Assembly (NCBI RefSeq): GCF_025917685.1 | Contig: NZ_CP089518.1 | Location: 4,465,001 to 4,529,000, forward strand | Reading direction: 5' to 3' | Source: Bacillus cereus | GTDB lineage: Bacteria; Bacillota; Bacilli; Bacillales; Bacillaceae_G | Length of the DNA: 64,000 bases | Part shown: positions 26,972-36,421 of the stretch, piece by piece | How positions within the stretch are numbered: position 1 is the first letter of the stretch | Layout: each line of letters starts with the position of its first letter | Position numbers and translations under genes: made by a program | Notes under the pieces: generated by a model | The model's input: the letters and a program-made list of their open reading frames with translations, nothing else | Databases searched by the model: none | Told to the model about the DNA's origin: nothing

Positions 26972-28611
26972 GATTTCAACTTTATTTTGAATCGACTACC
27001 AAGTTTACGCTGGATTTTCTCTAAAGCTTCTCCGCCAAATACTCTTTCTAGTACTCCTGTGCGAATCGCTAATACTACGTAAACAAGTCCACCAATACCT
27101 GCACAAATCGCAACTGTAATAAGAGCACCAATACGGCCATCAGGCGAAATCATGAAGGATAGAAGCCATTGTGATAGTTTTACAGCAATAACCATTACAA
27201 GTGTTAATATTGCAATTTGGAATGTTCTCTTATATACAACACCAAATGAATAGTTTGCATGTTTTTTGATTTGTCTATTCGTATACCATACAGAAACTAA
27301 GAAGCCGACTGCAGTAGCCAAAATCGCCCCAACTGTACCGAAATAGCGAATAAAGATTACGTTACATACAAATTTCAAAATAACACCCATAGCAAGCGCG
27401 ACAATCGCATGTTTTTGCTGATTAATCCCTTGCAGAATCGCCGCTGTTACTGTGAATAAAGCGAATAACAACGCAACTGGTGCATACCACATTAATACTT
27501 GTCCACCTAGTGGATCTGAGTCGTAGAAAGCAGTGTAAATTGGATATGCAAGTGTAGAAATACCGATAACTGCTGGCAATGTTAAAAACATATTTGCCTG
27601 GAATGTTTGTGTAATTTGTAATTTTAAATAGCGGTATTGTTTTTCAGTAAATGACTTTGTAATCGCTGGCACGAGCGTTAAACTAAAGGCTGTTGCAAGT
27701 GATACCGGAATCATAATTAATTTATGCGTCCACATCGTGAAAATACCAAGTGCTCGCTCTGCGATATCTCCTTGACCAATCGCCTGCATAATAGAGTTAA
27801 ATGTCAATGTATCAATTTGTTGATATAAAGGAATTGTTAATCCAATTACAACGTAAGGAATTGCATATGCAAACAACTCTTTAAACAATTGAGCGGTACT
27901 TACTGTCGATTCTGGTACAGTTTGCTCAATTAAATATTGATCCAAATATTTTTTACGTTTTAACCAGTACCAAATTAATACGCCAAGTGCTCCAACTGCT
28001 GAAACAAATGCAGCAAATGTCGCAACCCCAACTGCCGTTGCTACTGTACCGCCAAGTACTTTAATAACGATGAAACTACCCGCTAATAAAAAGACGATAC
28101 GAATAATTTGCTCAATAATTTGTGAAACCGTAGTCGGTCCCATCGATTGGTGGCCTTGGAAATAACCACGAATCAAACTTGCTGCCGGCACAACAATAAG
28201 CGCAAAACTTACGAGGCGAATAATCGTCGTAACTTCTTCTACCTTATTTTGTAAACTTTGTTTACCAAGCATTGCTTCTGCAAATAATGGTGCGGTCATG
28301 TATAGAACTAGGAACGAAAGAACTCCGGTTACTATCATCATAACCATTCCCGAGCGGAACATTCTCCGGCTCGTTTTATAATCGCCAAGTGCATTATATT
28401 TGGAAACAAACTTCGAAACAGCAAGCGGCACCCCTGCCGTTGCAATACTTAAAAATATCGTATATGGAATGTATCCATATGTATAGAGCGTTCCGCCTTC
28501 TGTGCCTACTAATGCATGAAACGGAAAGACGTAAATCATGCCTAAGAACTTTACTAAAAATGTCCCTAACGTCACAATAAGCGTTCCGCGCAGAAATTTT
28601 GAATCGGACAT
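26959..28611 (-). CDS. ytgP: MOP/MATE-type lipid flippase, SpoVB-like (YtgP)
   Basis: About 550 residues with around 14 membrane helices, the polysaccharide transporter (PST) branch of the MOP superfamily. MSDSKFLRGTLIVTLGTFLVK is the typical start. The ATG at 28611 is chosen because AGGAGG lies nine bases upstream; a longer frame to 28677 would run into the bcr1 repeat. B. subtilis YtgP (Amj/MurJ-related) is implicated in lipid II flipping across the membrane. The promoter must lie upstream of or inside the bcr1 elements at 28636-28925. Confidence 0.92.
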   Translation of the reverse strand: MSDSKFLRGTLIVTLGTFLVKFLGMIYVFPFHALVGTEGGTLYTYGYIPYTIFLSIATAGVPLAVSKFVSKYNALGDYKTSRRMFRSGMVMMIVTGVLSFLVLYMTAPLFAEAMLGKQSLQNKVEEVTTIIRLVSFALIVVPAASLIRGYFQGHQSMGPTTVSQIIEQIIRIVFLLAGSFIVIKVLGGTVATAVGVATFAAFVSAVGALGVLIWYWLKRKKYLDQYLIEQTVPESTVSTAQLFKELFAYAIPYVVIGLTIPLYQQIDTLTFNSIMQAIGQGDIAERALGIFTMWTHKLIMIPVSLATAFSLTLVPAITKSFTEKQYRYLKLQITQTFQANMFLTLPAVIGISTLAYPIYTAFYDSDPLGGQVLMWYAPVALLFALFTVTAAILQGINQQKHAIVALAMGVILKFVCNVIFIRYFGTVGAILATAVGFLVSVWYTNRQIKKHANYSFGVVYKRTFQIAILTLVMVIAVKLSQWLLSFMISPDGRIGALITVAICAGIGGLVYVVLAIRTGVLERVFGGEALEKIQRKLGSRFKIKLKSKGA

Positions 28612-28635
28612 ACAAAAAATCCTCCTACATCTACA

Positions 28636-28790
28636 TAAAGTGAAACTATAATCAGTGGGGATTTTGTTCATCCCCACTGATTATTAGTTGAATCAATCGG
28701 GCGTTTACGGGCAGTTTATCTTCCACCTTACTTCCTGGCTCTAGCCGAATTTTGAGGTGGGAGTTTTACTGCCCGTTAATGCGGGATAAA
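28636..28790 (+). repeat. bcr1-type repeat element (copy B), in the ytgP leader region
   Basis: About 155 bases starting ATAAAGTGAAACTATAATC, with the stem CAGTGGGGA...TCCCCACTG and the GGGCAGT/ACTGCCC long arm. It ends next to a second, diverged copy and lies only about 9 bases from the ytgP ribosome site. Confidence 0.88.
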
Positions 28791-28925
28791 GTGAAACTAT
28801 AATTAGCGGAAGACTCCCCTTCTACTAATCATTCGAGCATTTACGGACCGTTTTAACTCCCTCTTTACTTCTCTTAAATCTTAAGATAGTAGTCTTATTG
28901 CCCATAAATAGCAGGATAGTGCTGA
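28791..28925 (+). repeat. Diverged bcr1-type repeat (copy C), tandem to copy B
   Basis: Starts with the same ATAAAGTGAAACTATAATTAGC and keeps the order of landmarks (CATTTACGGACCGTT, TTGCCCATAAATAGC), but the stems are broken by many substitutions. An older insertion beside a younger one, or a decayed duplication. Confidence 0.7.
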
Positions 28926-29046
28926 ACTCTAACTTTTGTATTGTACCACAATTCTCCCCTTAAGCAGTACTTCACTCTATTTTTCTTTTAAGGGAAAACA
29001 TGCTATTCTTTTAGGCAGGAAATGTAGAAAATGAGGTCGATATATT

Positions 29047-30318
29047 ATGCATTATGATGTTATTGTCATCGGCGGCGGTCCTTCAGGGCTAATGGCTGCA
29101 ATCGGTGCTGCTGAAGAAGGCGCAAGCGTCTTACTTCTTGATAAAGGAAATAAACTTGGACGTAAACTTGCGATTTCTGGTGGTGGCCGTTGTAACGTAA
29201 CGAACCGTCTACCACTTGATGAAATCGTTAAACATATACCTGGAAATGGTCGCTTCTTATACAGTGCTTTTTCTATTTTCAGTAATGAAGATATTATTAC
29301 ATTCTTCGAAAATCTCGGTGTAAAACTGAAAGAAGAGGATCATGGCCGCATGTTCCCCGTATCAAATAAAGCGCAATCTGTTGTAGATGCACTTTTAACA
29401 CGATTAAAAGACTTAGGTGTAAAAATACGCACGAATACGCCTGTTGAAACGATTGAATACGAAAACGGTCAAACGAAAGCCGTTGTATTACAAACAGGTG
29501 AAGTGTTAGAAACGAATCACGTCGTTATCGCTGTTGGCGGAAAATCTGTTCCTCAAACTGGTTCTACTGGAGACGGATACGCTTGGGCTGAAAAAGCTGG
29601 TCATACAATTACAGAACTTTTCCCAACAGAAGTACCAATTCTTTCAAACGAACCATTTATTCGTGACCGTTCATTACAAGGTCTTGCTTTACGAGATGTA
29701 AACTTAAGCGTATTAAACCCGAAAGGAAAAGTTGTCATTTCTCATAAAATGGACATGCTCTTCACTCATTTTGGCTTATCTGGTCCTGCCGCTCTTCGTT
29801 GTAGCCAATTCGTTGTAAAAACGTTGAAAAAATTTAAAACGAATACAGTTCAAATGAGTATCGATGCATTGCCAGAAGAAAATAGTGAACAACTATTCCA
29901 GCGCATGCTGAAACAAATGAAAGAAGATCCGAAAAAAGGAATTAAAAACGTATTAAAAGGTTATGTGCCTGAACGTTACTTCCTATTCTTATTAGAAAAA
30001 AATGAAATTGATGGCAGCGAACAAGCTGGACAAATTTCTCATGAGAAGATTCGTGCACTTGTGAAAGACTTTAAAGAATTTACTGTGAATGTAAATGGTA
30101 CGCAGTCAATTGAAAAAGCATTCGTTACTGGCGGCGGTGTATCCGTTAAAGAAATTAACCCGAAAGAAATGTCTTCTAAATTCACGAATGGCTTATATTT
30201 CTGCGGAGAAGTTCTTGATATTCACGGTTATACTGGTGGCTATAACATTACATCTGCTCTCGTTACTGGTAGAATTGCCGGAACAACAGCTGGAGAAAAC
30301 GCAAAAATGCAGTATTAA
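29047..30318 (+). CDS. ytfP: HI0933/YhiN-type flavoprotein (YtfP)
   Basis: A 423-residue FAD-dependent oxidoreductase-like protein. The N-terminal dinucleotide fold is [16 protein letters not shown], followed by [18 protein letters not shown], the signature of the BaiN/HI0933 family, and a C-terminal [19 protein letters not shown] motif. The reaction in Bacillus is not established. Divergent from ytgP and followed by a strong terminator. Confidence 0.9.
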   Translation: MHYDVIVIGGGPSGLMAAIGAAEEGASVLLLDKGNKLGRKLAISGGGRCNVTNRLPLDEIVKHIPGNGRFLYSAFSIFSNEDIITFFENLGVKLKEEDHGRMFPVSNKAQSVVDALLTRLKDLGVKIRTNTPVETIEYENGQTKAVVLQTGEVLETNHVVIAVGGKSVPQTGSTGDGYAWAEKAGHTITELFPTEVPILSNEPFIRDRSLQGLALRDVNLSVLNPKGKVVISHKMDMLFTHFGLSGPAALRCSQFVVKTLKKFKTNTVQMSIDALPEENSEQLFQRMLKQMKEDPKKGIKNVLKGYVPERYFLFLLEKNEIDGSEQAGQISHEKIRALVKDFKEFTVNVNGTQSIEKAFVTGGGVSVKEINPKEMSSKFTNGLYFCGEVLDIHGYTGGYNITSALVTGRIAGTTAGENAKMQY

Positions 30319-30351
30319 AAAAAGAAACAGGGATTCCTGTTTCTTTTTTTA
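30317..30351 (+). terminator. Intrinsic terminator after ytfP
   Basis: AAAGAAACAGG and CCTGTTTCTTT form a stem with a 4-base loop and a T tail. Confidence 0.9.
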
Positions 30352-30365
30352 TATGTACATGAAAT

Positions 30366-30475
30366 TATATCGGCGGTCTTTCACATATATCAGCGATTTC
30401 TCAATTATATCGGCGATTCCCCACTTATATCAGCGATTTCTCAAGATATACCGACTTACCAACAAAGAATGCCAA
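30366..30475 (+). repeat. 20-bp phased TATATC[A/G]GCG repeat element (copy 2)
   Basis: Units start at 30366, 30386, 30406 and 30426, each TATATC[A/G]GCG plus a ten-base tail, then a closing unit TATACCGACTTACCAACAAA at about 30447. It lies between ytfP and the DHA2 transporter gene. Confidence 0.83.
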
Positions 30476-30565
30476 ATCCCCTCGTTCTTTTTTGTTGCTT
30501 TATATACCTTAGTACCTTTATATTTTATATTGTTGAATATTTGAAAAAGGGTAAGGGGAAAACAA

Positions 30566-32008
30566 ATGAGAAAAAAAGTCATGATGTCTTTAATGCTAAT
30601 GACGTTTCTTTCTGCGGTAGAAGGAACGATTGTTAGTACAGCGATCCCTCGTATAACGAGTGATTTGTCAGGCGTCGAACTTGTTAGTTGGGTGTATGCA
30701 ATCTATATGCTTGCAACAGCTGTTTCGACTCCAATATACGGAAAACTAGCTGATTTATTCGGCCGTAAAAAAGTTCTGCTCATCGGAGCAACAATCTTCT
30801 TAATCGGTTCTGCACTTTGCGGAGTCGTTACATCAATGGAACAATTAATCTTCTTCCGAGCCCTTCAAGGTATAGGGGCTGGTGCTGTTATGCCGATCAC
30901 AATGACGATTATTGGGGACTTATATAGCGAAGCGAGAGACCGCGCGAAAGCACAGGGCTGGATGAGTGCCGTTTGGGGTGTATCTGGTGTTATCGGGCCG
31001 TTAGTAGGTGGATTTTTAGTTGATTCTCTTTCTTGGCGCTATATTTTCTTCTTAAACGTTCCTTTTGGAATTGTCGCTTGCATAATGTTTGCCATTTCTT
31101 ATAAGGAATCTGTTAAGTCTGCCGCCAAGCAACATATCGACTACCTTGGTGCAACAGTCTTCTCATTAAGTACAATCGCTCTGCTATACGCATTATTAAC
31201 AGGTAGCAGTAAGCAAAACTGGGGAGACATTTCAATTATCGGCCTATTAATCTTTGCCGCTGTTTCATTCATTATTTTCTTATACATCGAGAAAAAATCT
31301 CCGGAACCATTAATTCCGCTAGCACTTTTCTCTAACCGTACACTATCTACTATAAACATACTAACACTTATTGCTGGCGCAATGATTATTAGTATTACAG
31401 TGTATCTTCCAATTTGGAGCCAAGGTGTTTTAGGAAAAAACGCGACAGAAGCTGGACTCATTTTAATGCCGATTCCTGTTATGTGGACATTCGGTGCTAT
31501 GTTCTCCGGTAACTTAGTTGGCAAGTTACAAACGAAACAAATTATTTTACTTGGAGCTAGCATTTTATCAGTTGCTACTTTCTTATTATTTACATTATCA
31601 ACAGATTCACCATCGTTCCTTATCTATGTTGCAGTCGGATTATTCGGCTTAGGAATGGGACTTGTTACACCAATTTACATGGTCACAATTCAAGCAGCTG
31701 TACCGGCTCATACGCGCGGAACAGCCGTTGGTTTAAACACATTTATTAATACATTTAGTCAAACACTAGGCGCTGCAATCTTCGGAACAATCTTCAATAC
31801 GATGATTCACGCGCGTGGTATTAAAAATCTTGATCTCGTATCTTCTGGCGGACACGGCGGAGCTACAGCAAACGTAGCAACCGAATCACAATCCGCATTA
31901 GCATCAAGTGTACACGTCATTTATATGAGCACTTTCGTATTAGCAGTATTCACATTAATTATCGCTTGGCTCTTATTAAAGCCAGCTAAACAAACAAGTG
32001 AGCAGTAA
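30566..32008 (+). CDS. DHA2 family (14-helix) drug:H+ antiporter, MFS
   Basis: A 480-residue MFS exporter with 14 predicted membrane helices. Signature motifs are the DHA2 motif D-like AIPRITSDLSG, motif A GKLADLFGRKKVL after helix 2, and motif C GVSGVIGPLVGGFLVD in helix 5. EmrB/QacA-type proteins export cationic or amphipathic drugs. AAGGGGAAAA lies before the ATG. It ends at a bidirectional terminator shared with the arsR gene. Substrates unknown. Confidence 0.92.
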   Translation: MRKKVMMSLMLMTFLSAVEGTIVSTAIPRITSDLSGVELVSWVYAIYMLATAVSTPIYGKLADLFGRKKVLLIGATIFLIGSALCGVVTSMEQLIFFRALQGIGAGAVMPITMTIIGDLYSEARDRAKAQGWMSAVWGVSGVIGPLVGGFLVDSLSWRYIFFLNVPFGIVACIMFAISYKESVKSAAKQHIDYLGATVFSLSTIALLYALLTGSSKQNWGDISIIGLLIFAAVSFIIFLYIEKKSPEPLIPLALFSNRTLSTINILTLIAGAMIISITVYLPIWSQGVLGKNATEAGLILMPIPVMWTFGAMFSGNLVGKLQTKQIILLGASILSVATFLLFTLSTDSPSFLIYVAVGLFGLGMGLVTPIYMVTIQAAVPAHTRGTAVGLNTFINTFSQTLGAAIFGTIFNTMIHARGIKNLDLVSSGGHGGATANVATESQSALASSVHVIYMSTFVLAVFTLIIAWLLLKPAKQTSEQ

Positions 32009-32040
32009 AAGAGGATGACCGAAATGGTCATCCTCTTTTA
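32009..32040. terminator. Bidirectional terminator
   Basis: AAAAGAGGATGACC pairs with GGTCATCCTCTTTT around a 5-base loop, serving the MFS gene and the convergent arsR-type gene. Confidence 0.92.
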
Positions 32041-32361
32041 CTCTTCATTCTCCACAATATGTTTAAGCATGGACAATTTATTATCCCAAAATCGTTCATA
32101 GTATGAGAGCCACTGCTGTAATTCTTCTAATGGTTCTGGATGCAAACGATATATCTTCTCTCTTCCACTCTTTCTTCCACTCACTAAATTCGCTTCCGAA
32201 AGAATATGAAGGTGCTTTACAACTGCAGTACGGCTCATCGGAAAATGATCCGTTATTTTGGAAATCGGTAACTCTTTATTACTTAATAACCGTATTACTT
32301 CTCGGCGGGTTGGATCAGCAATTGCTTGAAATACATCATATTTCGCTGCTGACGAAGACAT
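32038..32361 (-). CDS. ArsR family transcriptional regulator
   Basis: A 107-residue winged-helix protein: YDVFQAIADPTRREVIRLLS, ISKITDHFPMSRTAVVKHLH, then a wing SGRKSGREKIYRL. No Cys metal ligands are present, so it is a non-metal ArsR of the kind found with SRPBCC/AHSA1 genes. Its ATG directly follows the TAA of the AHSA1 gene. It probably represses the operon through the two direct repeats at 32822-32867. Confidence 0.92.
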   Translation of the reverse strand: MSSSAAKYDVFQAIADPTRREVIRLLSNKELPISKITDHFPMSRTAVVKHLHILSEANLVSGRKSGREKIYRLHPEPLEELQQWLSYYERFWDNKLSMLKHIVENEE

Positions 32362-32793
32362 TTAACCTTCAACAACCTTTTTCAGTTTTTCATTTACAAT
32401 CGCTACCCAGCCGCCGCTCATTCTTTCGTGAATAATAGAGCTCTTCGCATTTGGTTTTGGAAGGATTTCATCAGGATGTTTCCAGCCGCCGTGAATTAAC
32501 GTAAATTCTGTTTTATTATCTCCTAGATCTTTCAGGTTAAATGAAACAACCCAGCCATCTGTATCCCATGAGAAAGATAGATGGTTTGGCTCATCAATTT
32601 CTAACACTTTACATGGTGATGGCCCAAATGGTGATTGCACATGAAATTCATGTCCTACCTCTAATTCGAAATCATTTGGCATAAACCATGACGCAATCCC
32701 TTCTGCAGTTGATACTACATTCCATACTTTTTGAATAGACGCGTTAAAAACGATCGTTTGTTTAATATCAGTTAATGTATTTTGTTGTTCCAT
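32362..32793 (-). CDS. SRPBCC (AHSA1-like) domain protein
   Basis: About 143 residues. The START/Bet v1-like fold of the activator-of-Hsp90 ATPase homologue type is visible: [34 protein letters not shown], then [10 protein letters not shown] and a C-terminal helix [15 protein letters not shown]. The start at 32793 has AAAGGAG seven bases upstream. These proteins bind hydrophobic ligands; the ligand here is unknown. First gene of a pair with arsR. Confidence 0.9.
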   Translation of the reverse strand: MEQQNTLTDIKQTIVFNASIQKVWNVVSTAEGIASWFMPNDFELEVGHEFHVQSPFGPSPCKVLEIDEPNHLSFSWDTDGWVVSFNLKDLGDNKTEFTLIHGGWKHPDEILPKPNAKSSIIHERMSGGWVAIVNEKLKKVVEG

Positions 32794-32821
32794 TTCCATT
32801 CTCCTTTATTCGGCGTTCAAA

Positions 32822-32876
32822 TATAACACCTTTTGGTTATATTTAGATAATATAACACCTTTTAGTTTCATGTCAA
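32822..32876 (-). promoter_or_regulatory. Promoter with two direct-repeat operators for AHSA1-arsR
   Basis: On the minus strand TTGACA (32876-32871) and TATATT (32854-32849) are 16 bases apart. The 17-base sequence TATAACACCTTTTGGTT (32822-32838) recurs as TATAACACCTTTTAGTT (32851-32867), 29 bases away. One copy overlaps the -10 and spacer and the other lies over the start of transcription, the expected layout for ArsR repression. Confidence 0.75.
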
Positions 32877-33033
32877 TCCTGATTCTTTTTTACTGTTGAG
32901 AAATTCTCAACATTTTTTCAACAGGACAAACACCCTCTGAGCATTCCCTCATAATATACTCACAAAGGCAACAAAAAATAAAAACTTCTCTCAACATGAA
33001 ACTCCATCATTCATCTTGAAAGAAGCGCCTTAC

Positions 33034-33180
33034 GTATATCATGCGTATTTCGTCTCTCCTCCTTCCCTCGGGGACACTACGCGAGATATGAAAAATCAGA
33101 AGGAATATGCCCACCATTTGAGTAGGTAGTTATTTCTCTTCTCCTCAACATTTCCTTAGGAGCGAAATGACTACCCACTC
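33034..33180. other. Structured intergenic element with two hairpins
   Basis: A first imperfect hairpin uses ATATCATGCGTA and TACGCGAGATAT (about 33036-33090). A second uses GAGTAGGTAGTTATTTC (33120-33136) with GAAATGACTACCCACTC (33164-33180) and an inner CTCCT/AGGAG. It lies directly upstream of the DUF3973-like gene and may be its leader or a repeat element. The rest of the 32877-33216 gap shows nothing else. Confidence 0.5.
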
Positions 33181-33216
33181 ACTTTTTCAAACAAAAATAC
33201 AAAGGGGATGAAAGCT

Positions 33217-33444
33217 ATGTTCTATTGCATTAACTGTTCTGACATTCACCATGAAAAACATCCAAATGATAAAATATTCAAAAACGGTTTTTATATTGAT
33301 CCATTTTTAGGTGATCGTTATCACCTCGGTATGTGTAAAGATGCCCAAAAACATGAAACAGAAGAACTTCTTTTAAAGACGAATAAGATAGGTACAGCAC
33401 AATCTATTATGAACGGATTACCAACACATGTTGTCCCAACATAA
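33217..33444 (+). CDS. Small DUF3973-like protein
   Basis: About 75 residues starting MFYCINCSDIHHEKHP. A Cys-x-x-Cys near the start and further His/Cys (GMCKDAQKHE) suggest a small metal-binding fold. Start chosen at ATG 33217 because AAAGGGG lies nine bases before it; the ATG at 33208 is too close. It resembles the Bacillus DUF3973 family, named from memory. Function unknown. Confidence 0.7.
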   Translation: MFYCINCSDIHHEKHPNDKIFKNGFYIDPFLGDRYHLGMCKDAQKHETEELLLKTNKIGTAQSIMNGLPTHVVPT

Positions 33445-33449
33445 AACAT

Positions 33450-33481
33450 AAAAAAGAGCTGGCTCCCCAGCTCTTTTTTAT
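33450..33481. terminator. Bidirectional terminator
   Basis: AAAAAAGAGCTGG pairs with CCAGCTCTTTTTT; serves the DUF3973-like gene and cse60. Confidence 0.92.
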
Positions 33482-33660
33482 GCTTTATAAACAATCATCG
33501 CTGAAAAACAATAAATTTGATTTTCATCATCATTAATCGAAACACCAACTTGATACTTTATATCTAAAAAATTTCCATCATCAATTTTTTTCAAAAATAC
33601 ATTTACAGCATCTTCTAAGTCTTTTTCATGACTTTCATCAAATACTTTCACACGAATCAT
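33478..33660 (-). CDS. cse60: Sporulation protein Cse60
   Basis: A 60-residue acidic protein, MIRVKVFDESHEKDLEDAVN at the start and QIYCFSAMIVYKA at the end, which matches the Cse60 family (60 residues, sporulation-expressed in B. subtilis). Its role is unknown. It begins two bases after the upstream 78-residue gene, so the two are one unit. Confidence 0.82.
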   Translation of the reverse strand: MIRVKVFDESHEKDLEDAVNVFLKKIDDGNFLDIKYQVGVSINDDENQIYCFSAMIVYKA

Positions 33661-33661
33661 G

Positions 33662-33898
33662 TTAACACCATCCTAGATCGCAGCCCTCCGCCGCTTGATT
33701 ATTGCCACGGTGCGTATCTATGATGCGATAAAACTTTCCTTCTTCGTATATATATCCGTCTTCTAACACATATTGTTTACCTTCAGTATAGACATAAAAC
33801 TTACCTATCATAAATTTACTCGTATATAATTCCAAATAATTTGGTCTAAATTTAGCTACAACTTTATTTGTAATATCAATTTTAATTGTGCGCCCCAC
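33662..33898 (-). CDS. Hypothetical 78-residue protein upstream of cse60
   Basis: Starts at GTG 33898 with GGGAG five to six bases upstream. Sequence begins GRTIKIDITNKVVAKFRPNY and ends in CDLGWC. It looks like a small beta-rich cytoplasmic protein (KFYVYTEGKQYVLEDGYIYE). I do not recognise a family. Tight spacing with cse60 implies cotranscription and perhaps a sporulation role. Confidence 0.65.
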   Translation of the reverse strand: MGRTIKIDITNKVVAKFRPNYLELYTSKFMIGKFYVYTEGKQYVLEDGYIYEEGKFYRIIDTHRGNNQAAEGCDLGWC

Positions 33899-34117
33899 CT
33901 TCTCTCCCTCCCTTGCAAAGAACGGATTTAGGTATATTGTATTAGCGATTTTACATTTTATGCTTAAAAATAAGTGGATATGCCCTCTTTCTTCGCCTGT
34001 ACTATTTTTCTAAAAAAATCTCCTCTTTTCTTTCCACATATAAGGGCAAAAAAACATCTAAAAAAAACGCCTTTTATATATTGACTACAGTATATCAGAT
34101 ATGATATTATATAAAAT

Positions 34118-34146
34118 TTGACATTTTTATCTAAATGTGTTATCAT
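34118..34146 (+). promoter_or_regulatory. Sigma-A-type promoter of the carD-like gene
   Basis: TTGACA (34118-34123) and TATCAT (34141-34146) with a 17-base spacer. A second possible pair, TTGACT (34081) and TATTAT (34105), lies upstream. Confidence 0.75.
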
Positions 34147-34179
34147 TAAAGATGGTTACCACATATGGAGGTGGATGAT

Positions 34180-34659
34180 TTGTTTCAAATTGGTGATAAA
34201 ATCGTTTATCCAATGCACGGTGCAGGAATCATCGAAGCAATTGAAGAGAAAGAAATATTAGGTACTACGCGGCAATATTGTGTTATACGCATCATTAATA
34301 AAGATATGCAAGTAATGCTTCCGATGGATCAATTACAAAAATCAGGTATACGTTATATCGTCGATAAAGGTACGTTAGATGGTATACTTCTTGAATTTCA
34401 TCATGGGGAATCAGACCCCTCACTTTCCTGGAAACAAAGATATACAATGAATATGGAAAAAATGAAGAACGGCAATCTTCAAGATAGTGCAGAAGTTGTT
34501 CGTGATTTACTTCGTCGCAATAAAGAAAGAGCATTAAATGCGAGCGAAAAACAAATGCTAGATAATGCGCGCAAAATGGTTATTAGCGAAGTTGCGCTCG
34601 TACAGAATGTTTCAGAACATCAAGCAACAGAATTTCTTCAAGATACAATCAATCATTAA
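34180..34659 (+). CDS. CarD family RNA polymerase-binding regulator (YdeB-like)
   Basis: About 159 residues. The N-terminal CarD/TRCF RNA-polymerase-interaction domain reads FQIGDKIVYPMHGAGIIEAI; a helical DNA-binding C-terminal domain follows (EVVRDLLRRNKERALNASEK). Start set to TTG 34180 because GGAGGTG lies six bases upstream and the product then begins MFQIGDKIVYP like homologues; the in-frame ATG at 34165 overlaps that ribosome site. CarD proteins stabilise promoter open complexes. Confidence 0.9.
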   Translation: MFQIGDKIVYPMHGAGIIEAIEEKEILGTTRQYCVIRIINKDMQVMLPMDQLQKSGIRYIVDKGTLDGILLEFHHGESDPSLSWKQRYTMNMEKMKNGNLQDSAEVVRDLLRRNKERALNASEKQMLDNARKMVISEVALVQNVSEHQATEFLQDTINH

Positions 34660-34663
34660 TTTT

Positions 34664-34690
34664 AAAAATAGCTGACCGCTATTTTTTTTT
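34664..34690 (+). terminator. Intrinsic terminator after carD-like gene
   Basis: AAAAATAGC and GCTATTTTT with a 5-base loop and extended T run. Confidence 0.86.
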
Positions 34691-34692
34691 GC

Positions 34693-34730
34693 AAAAAAGG
34701 ACAAAGAGATAAAGCTCTTTGTCCTTTTCA
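34693..34730 (-). terminator. Intrinsic terminator after gdh
   Basis: AAAAGGACAAAGAG pairs with CTCTTTGTCCTTTT; T tail on the minus strand. Confidence 0.9.
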
Positions 34731-34732
34731 TA

Positions 34733-35530
<798 letters not shown>

Positions 35531-36388
35531 TTATCCTTTTGCAATCCCTAACATAATTCCGGCTGCGATAATAAAAACGATACCCACAACGATACCTGTT
35601 AATTGACGTTTCGTTTTCTTTTCACCTAATATAAGAATCCCGCCAAGCGTCGAAATAATAATTCCCATTTGTGATAGTGAAAAGCTTGTTGCAACCCCGA
35701 CACGTGGCTGTGAAATAAATAAAAACATATTTCCAGCTGCCCAAATTAATCCTGGAATAACATTTCGTATCGCATATTTATTAAATGGATGATGTTTAAA
35801 GGTAAGTAAAATGCCTCCTAACACCATACCAACTGCTTGTGGTAATAAAGCCGACCAACCATCTACGTTAAATAGCCTAATAACTACTACGTAAACTAAA
35901 TAACCGACTGTTGAAATTAATAAAATTATGATGCCCCTTTTAAAATTTGCTGCTTGCTCTGCATTCTTTTCTTCTTCACTTTGAAGTGATGTTAAAATAA
36001 CACCGATAATAATACAAACGAGCGCCAAAACTCCAAGGACGACTGATATTGTCGTGGACCACTCATGAAATACGATGACTCCAAATAAAGTCGTCGCAAC
36101 TAATTGAAGTCCTGTTGAAATTGGCATCGTCCTCGAAACACCCATTAAATCAATACTTTTTAATTGATTCGCCTGACCAAGTGCCCAAAATAAACCTGAT
36201 ACAATTCCAACTCCAATAACAGTAGGAGTTAATACTGGCTTCACAAAAATATAAACAACAATCGAGAAAATAAGTGCACCAAATGTTGTACCGAGCGTTT
36301 GACTATACGGTCCTCCGCCGAGTTTAACGTTAAATAGCACAATACTCCCCCAAAATATAGCTGGTAAAATCGCTAAAAGTATATCCAT
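35531..36388 (-). CDS. glcU: Glucose uptake protein GlcU
   Basis: A 285-residue membrane protein with ten hydrophobic segments of the sugar transporter family GRP. AILPAIFWGSIVLFNVKLGG at the start, then FWALGQANQLKSIDLMGVSRTMPIST and the repeat-like IWAAGNMFLFISQPRVGVATSFSLSQ in the second half are typical. It imports glucose, probably with protons. It forms an operon with gdh; 33 bases separate it from the upstream secreted protein gene, so a three-gene unit is likely. Confidence 0.92.
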   Translation of the reverse strand: MDILLAILPAIFWGSIVLFNVKLGGGPYSQTLGTTFGALIFSIVVYIFVKPVLTPTVIGVGIVSGLFWALGQANQLKSIDLMGVSRTMPISTGLQLVATTLFGVIVFHEWSTTISVVLGVLALVCIIIGVILTSLQSEEEKNAEQAANFKRGIIILLISTVGYLVYVVVIRLFNVDGWSALLPQAVGMVLGGILLTFKHHPFNKYAIRNVIPGLIWAAGNMFLFISQPRVGVATSFSLSQMGIIISTLGGILILGEKKTKRQLTGIVVGIVFIIAAGIMLGIAKG

Positions 36389-36421
36389 CGCTCATTACCT
36401 TTCTTTACTAAATATCATCAG

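Noticed and set aside
30095..30544. 149-codon frame overlapping the end of ytfP and the phased repeat
   Set aside because: It runs through a strong terminator and out of frame through ytfP. Its tail is only a translation of the repeat.
33964..34146. 60-codon minus-strand frame upstream of the carD-like gene
   Set aside because: AT-rich, Phe/Ile-rich, overlaps the carD promoter, and lacks a ribosome site.
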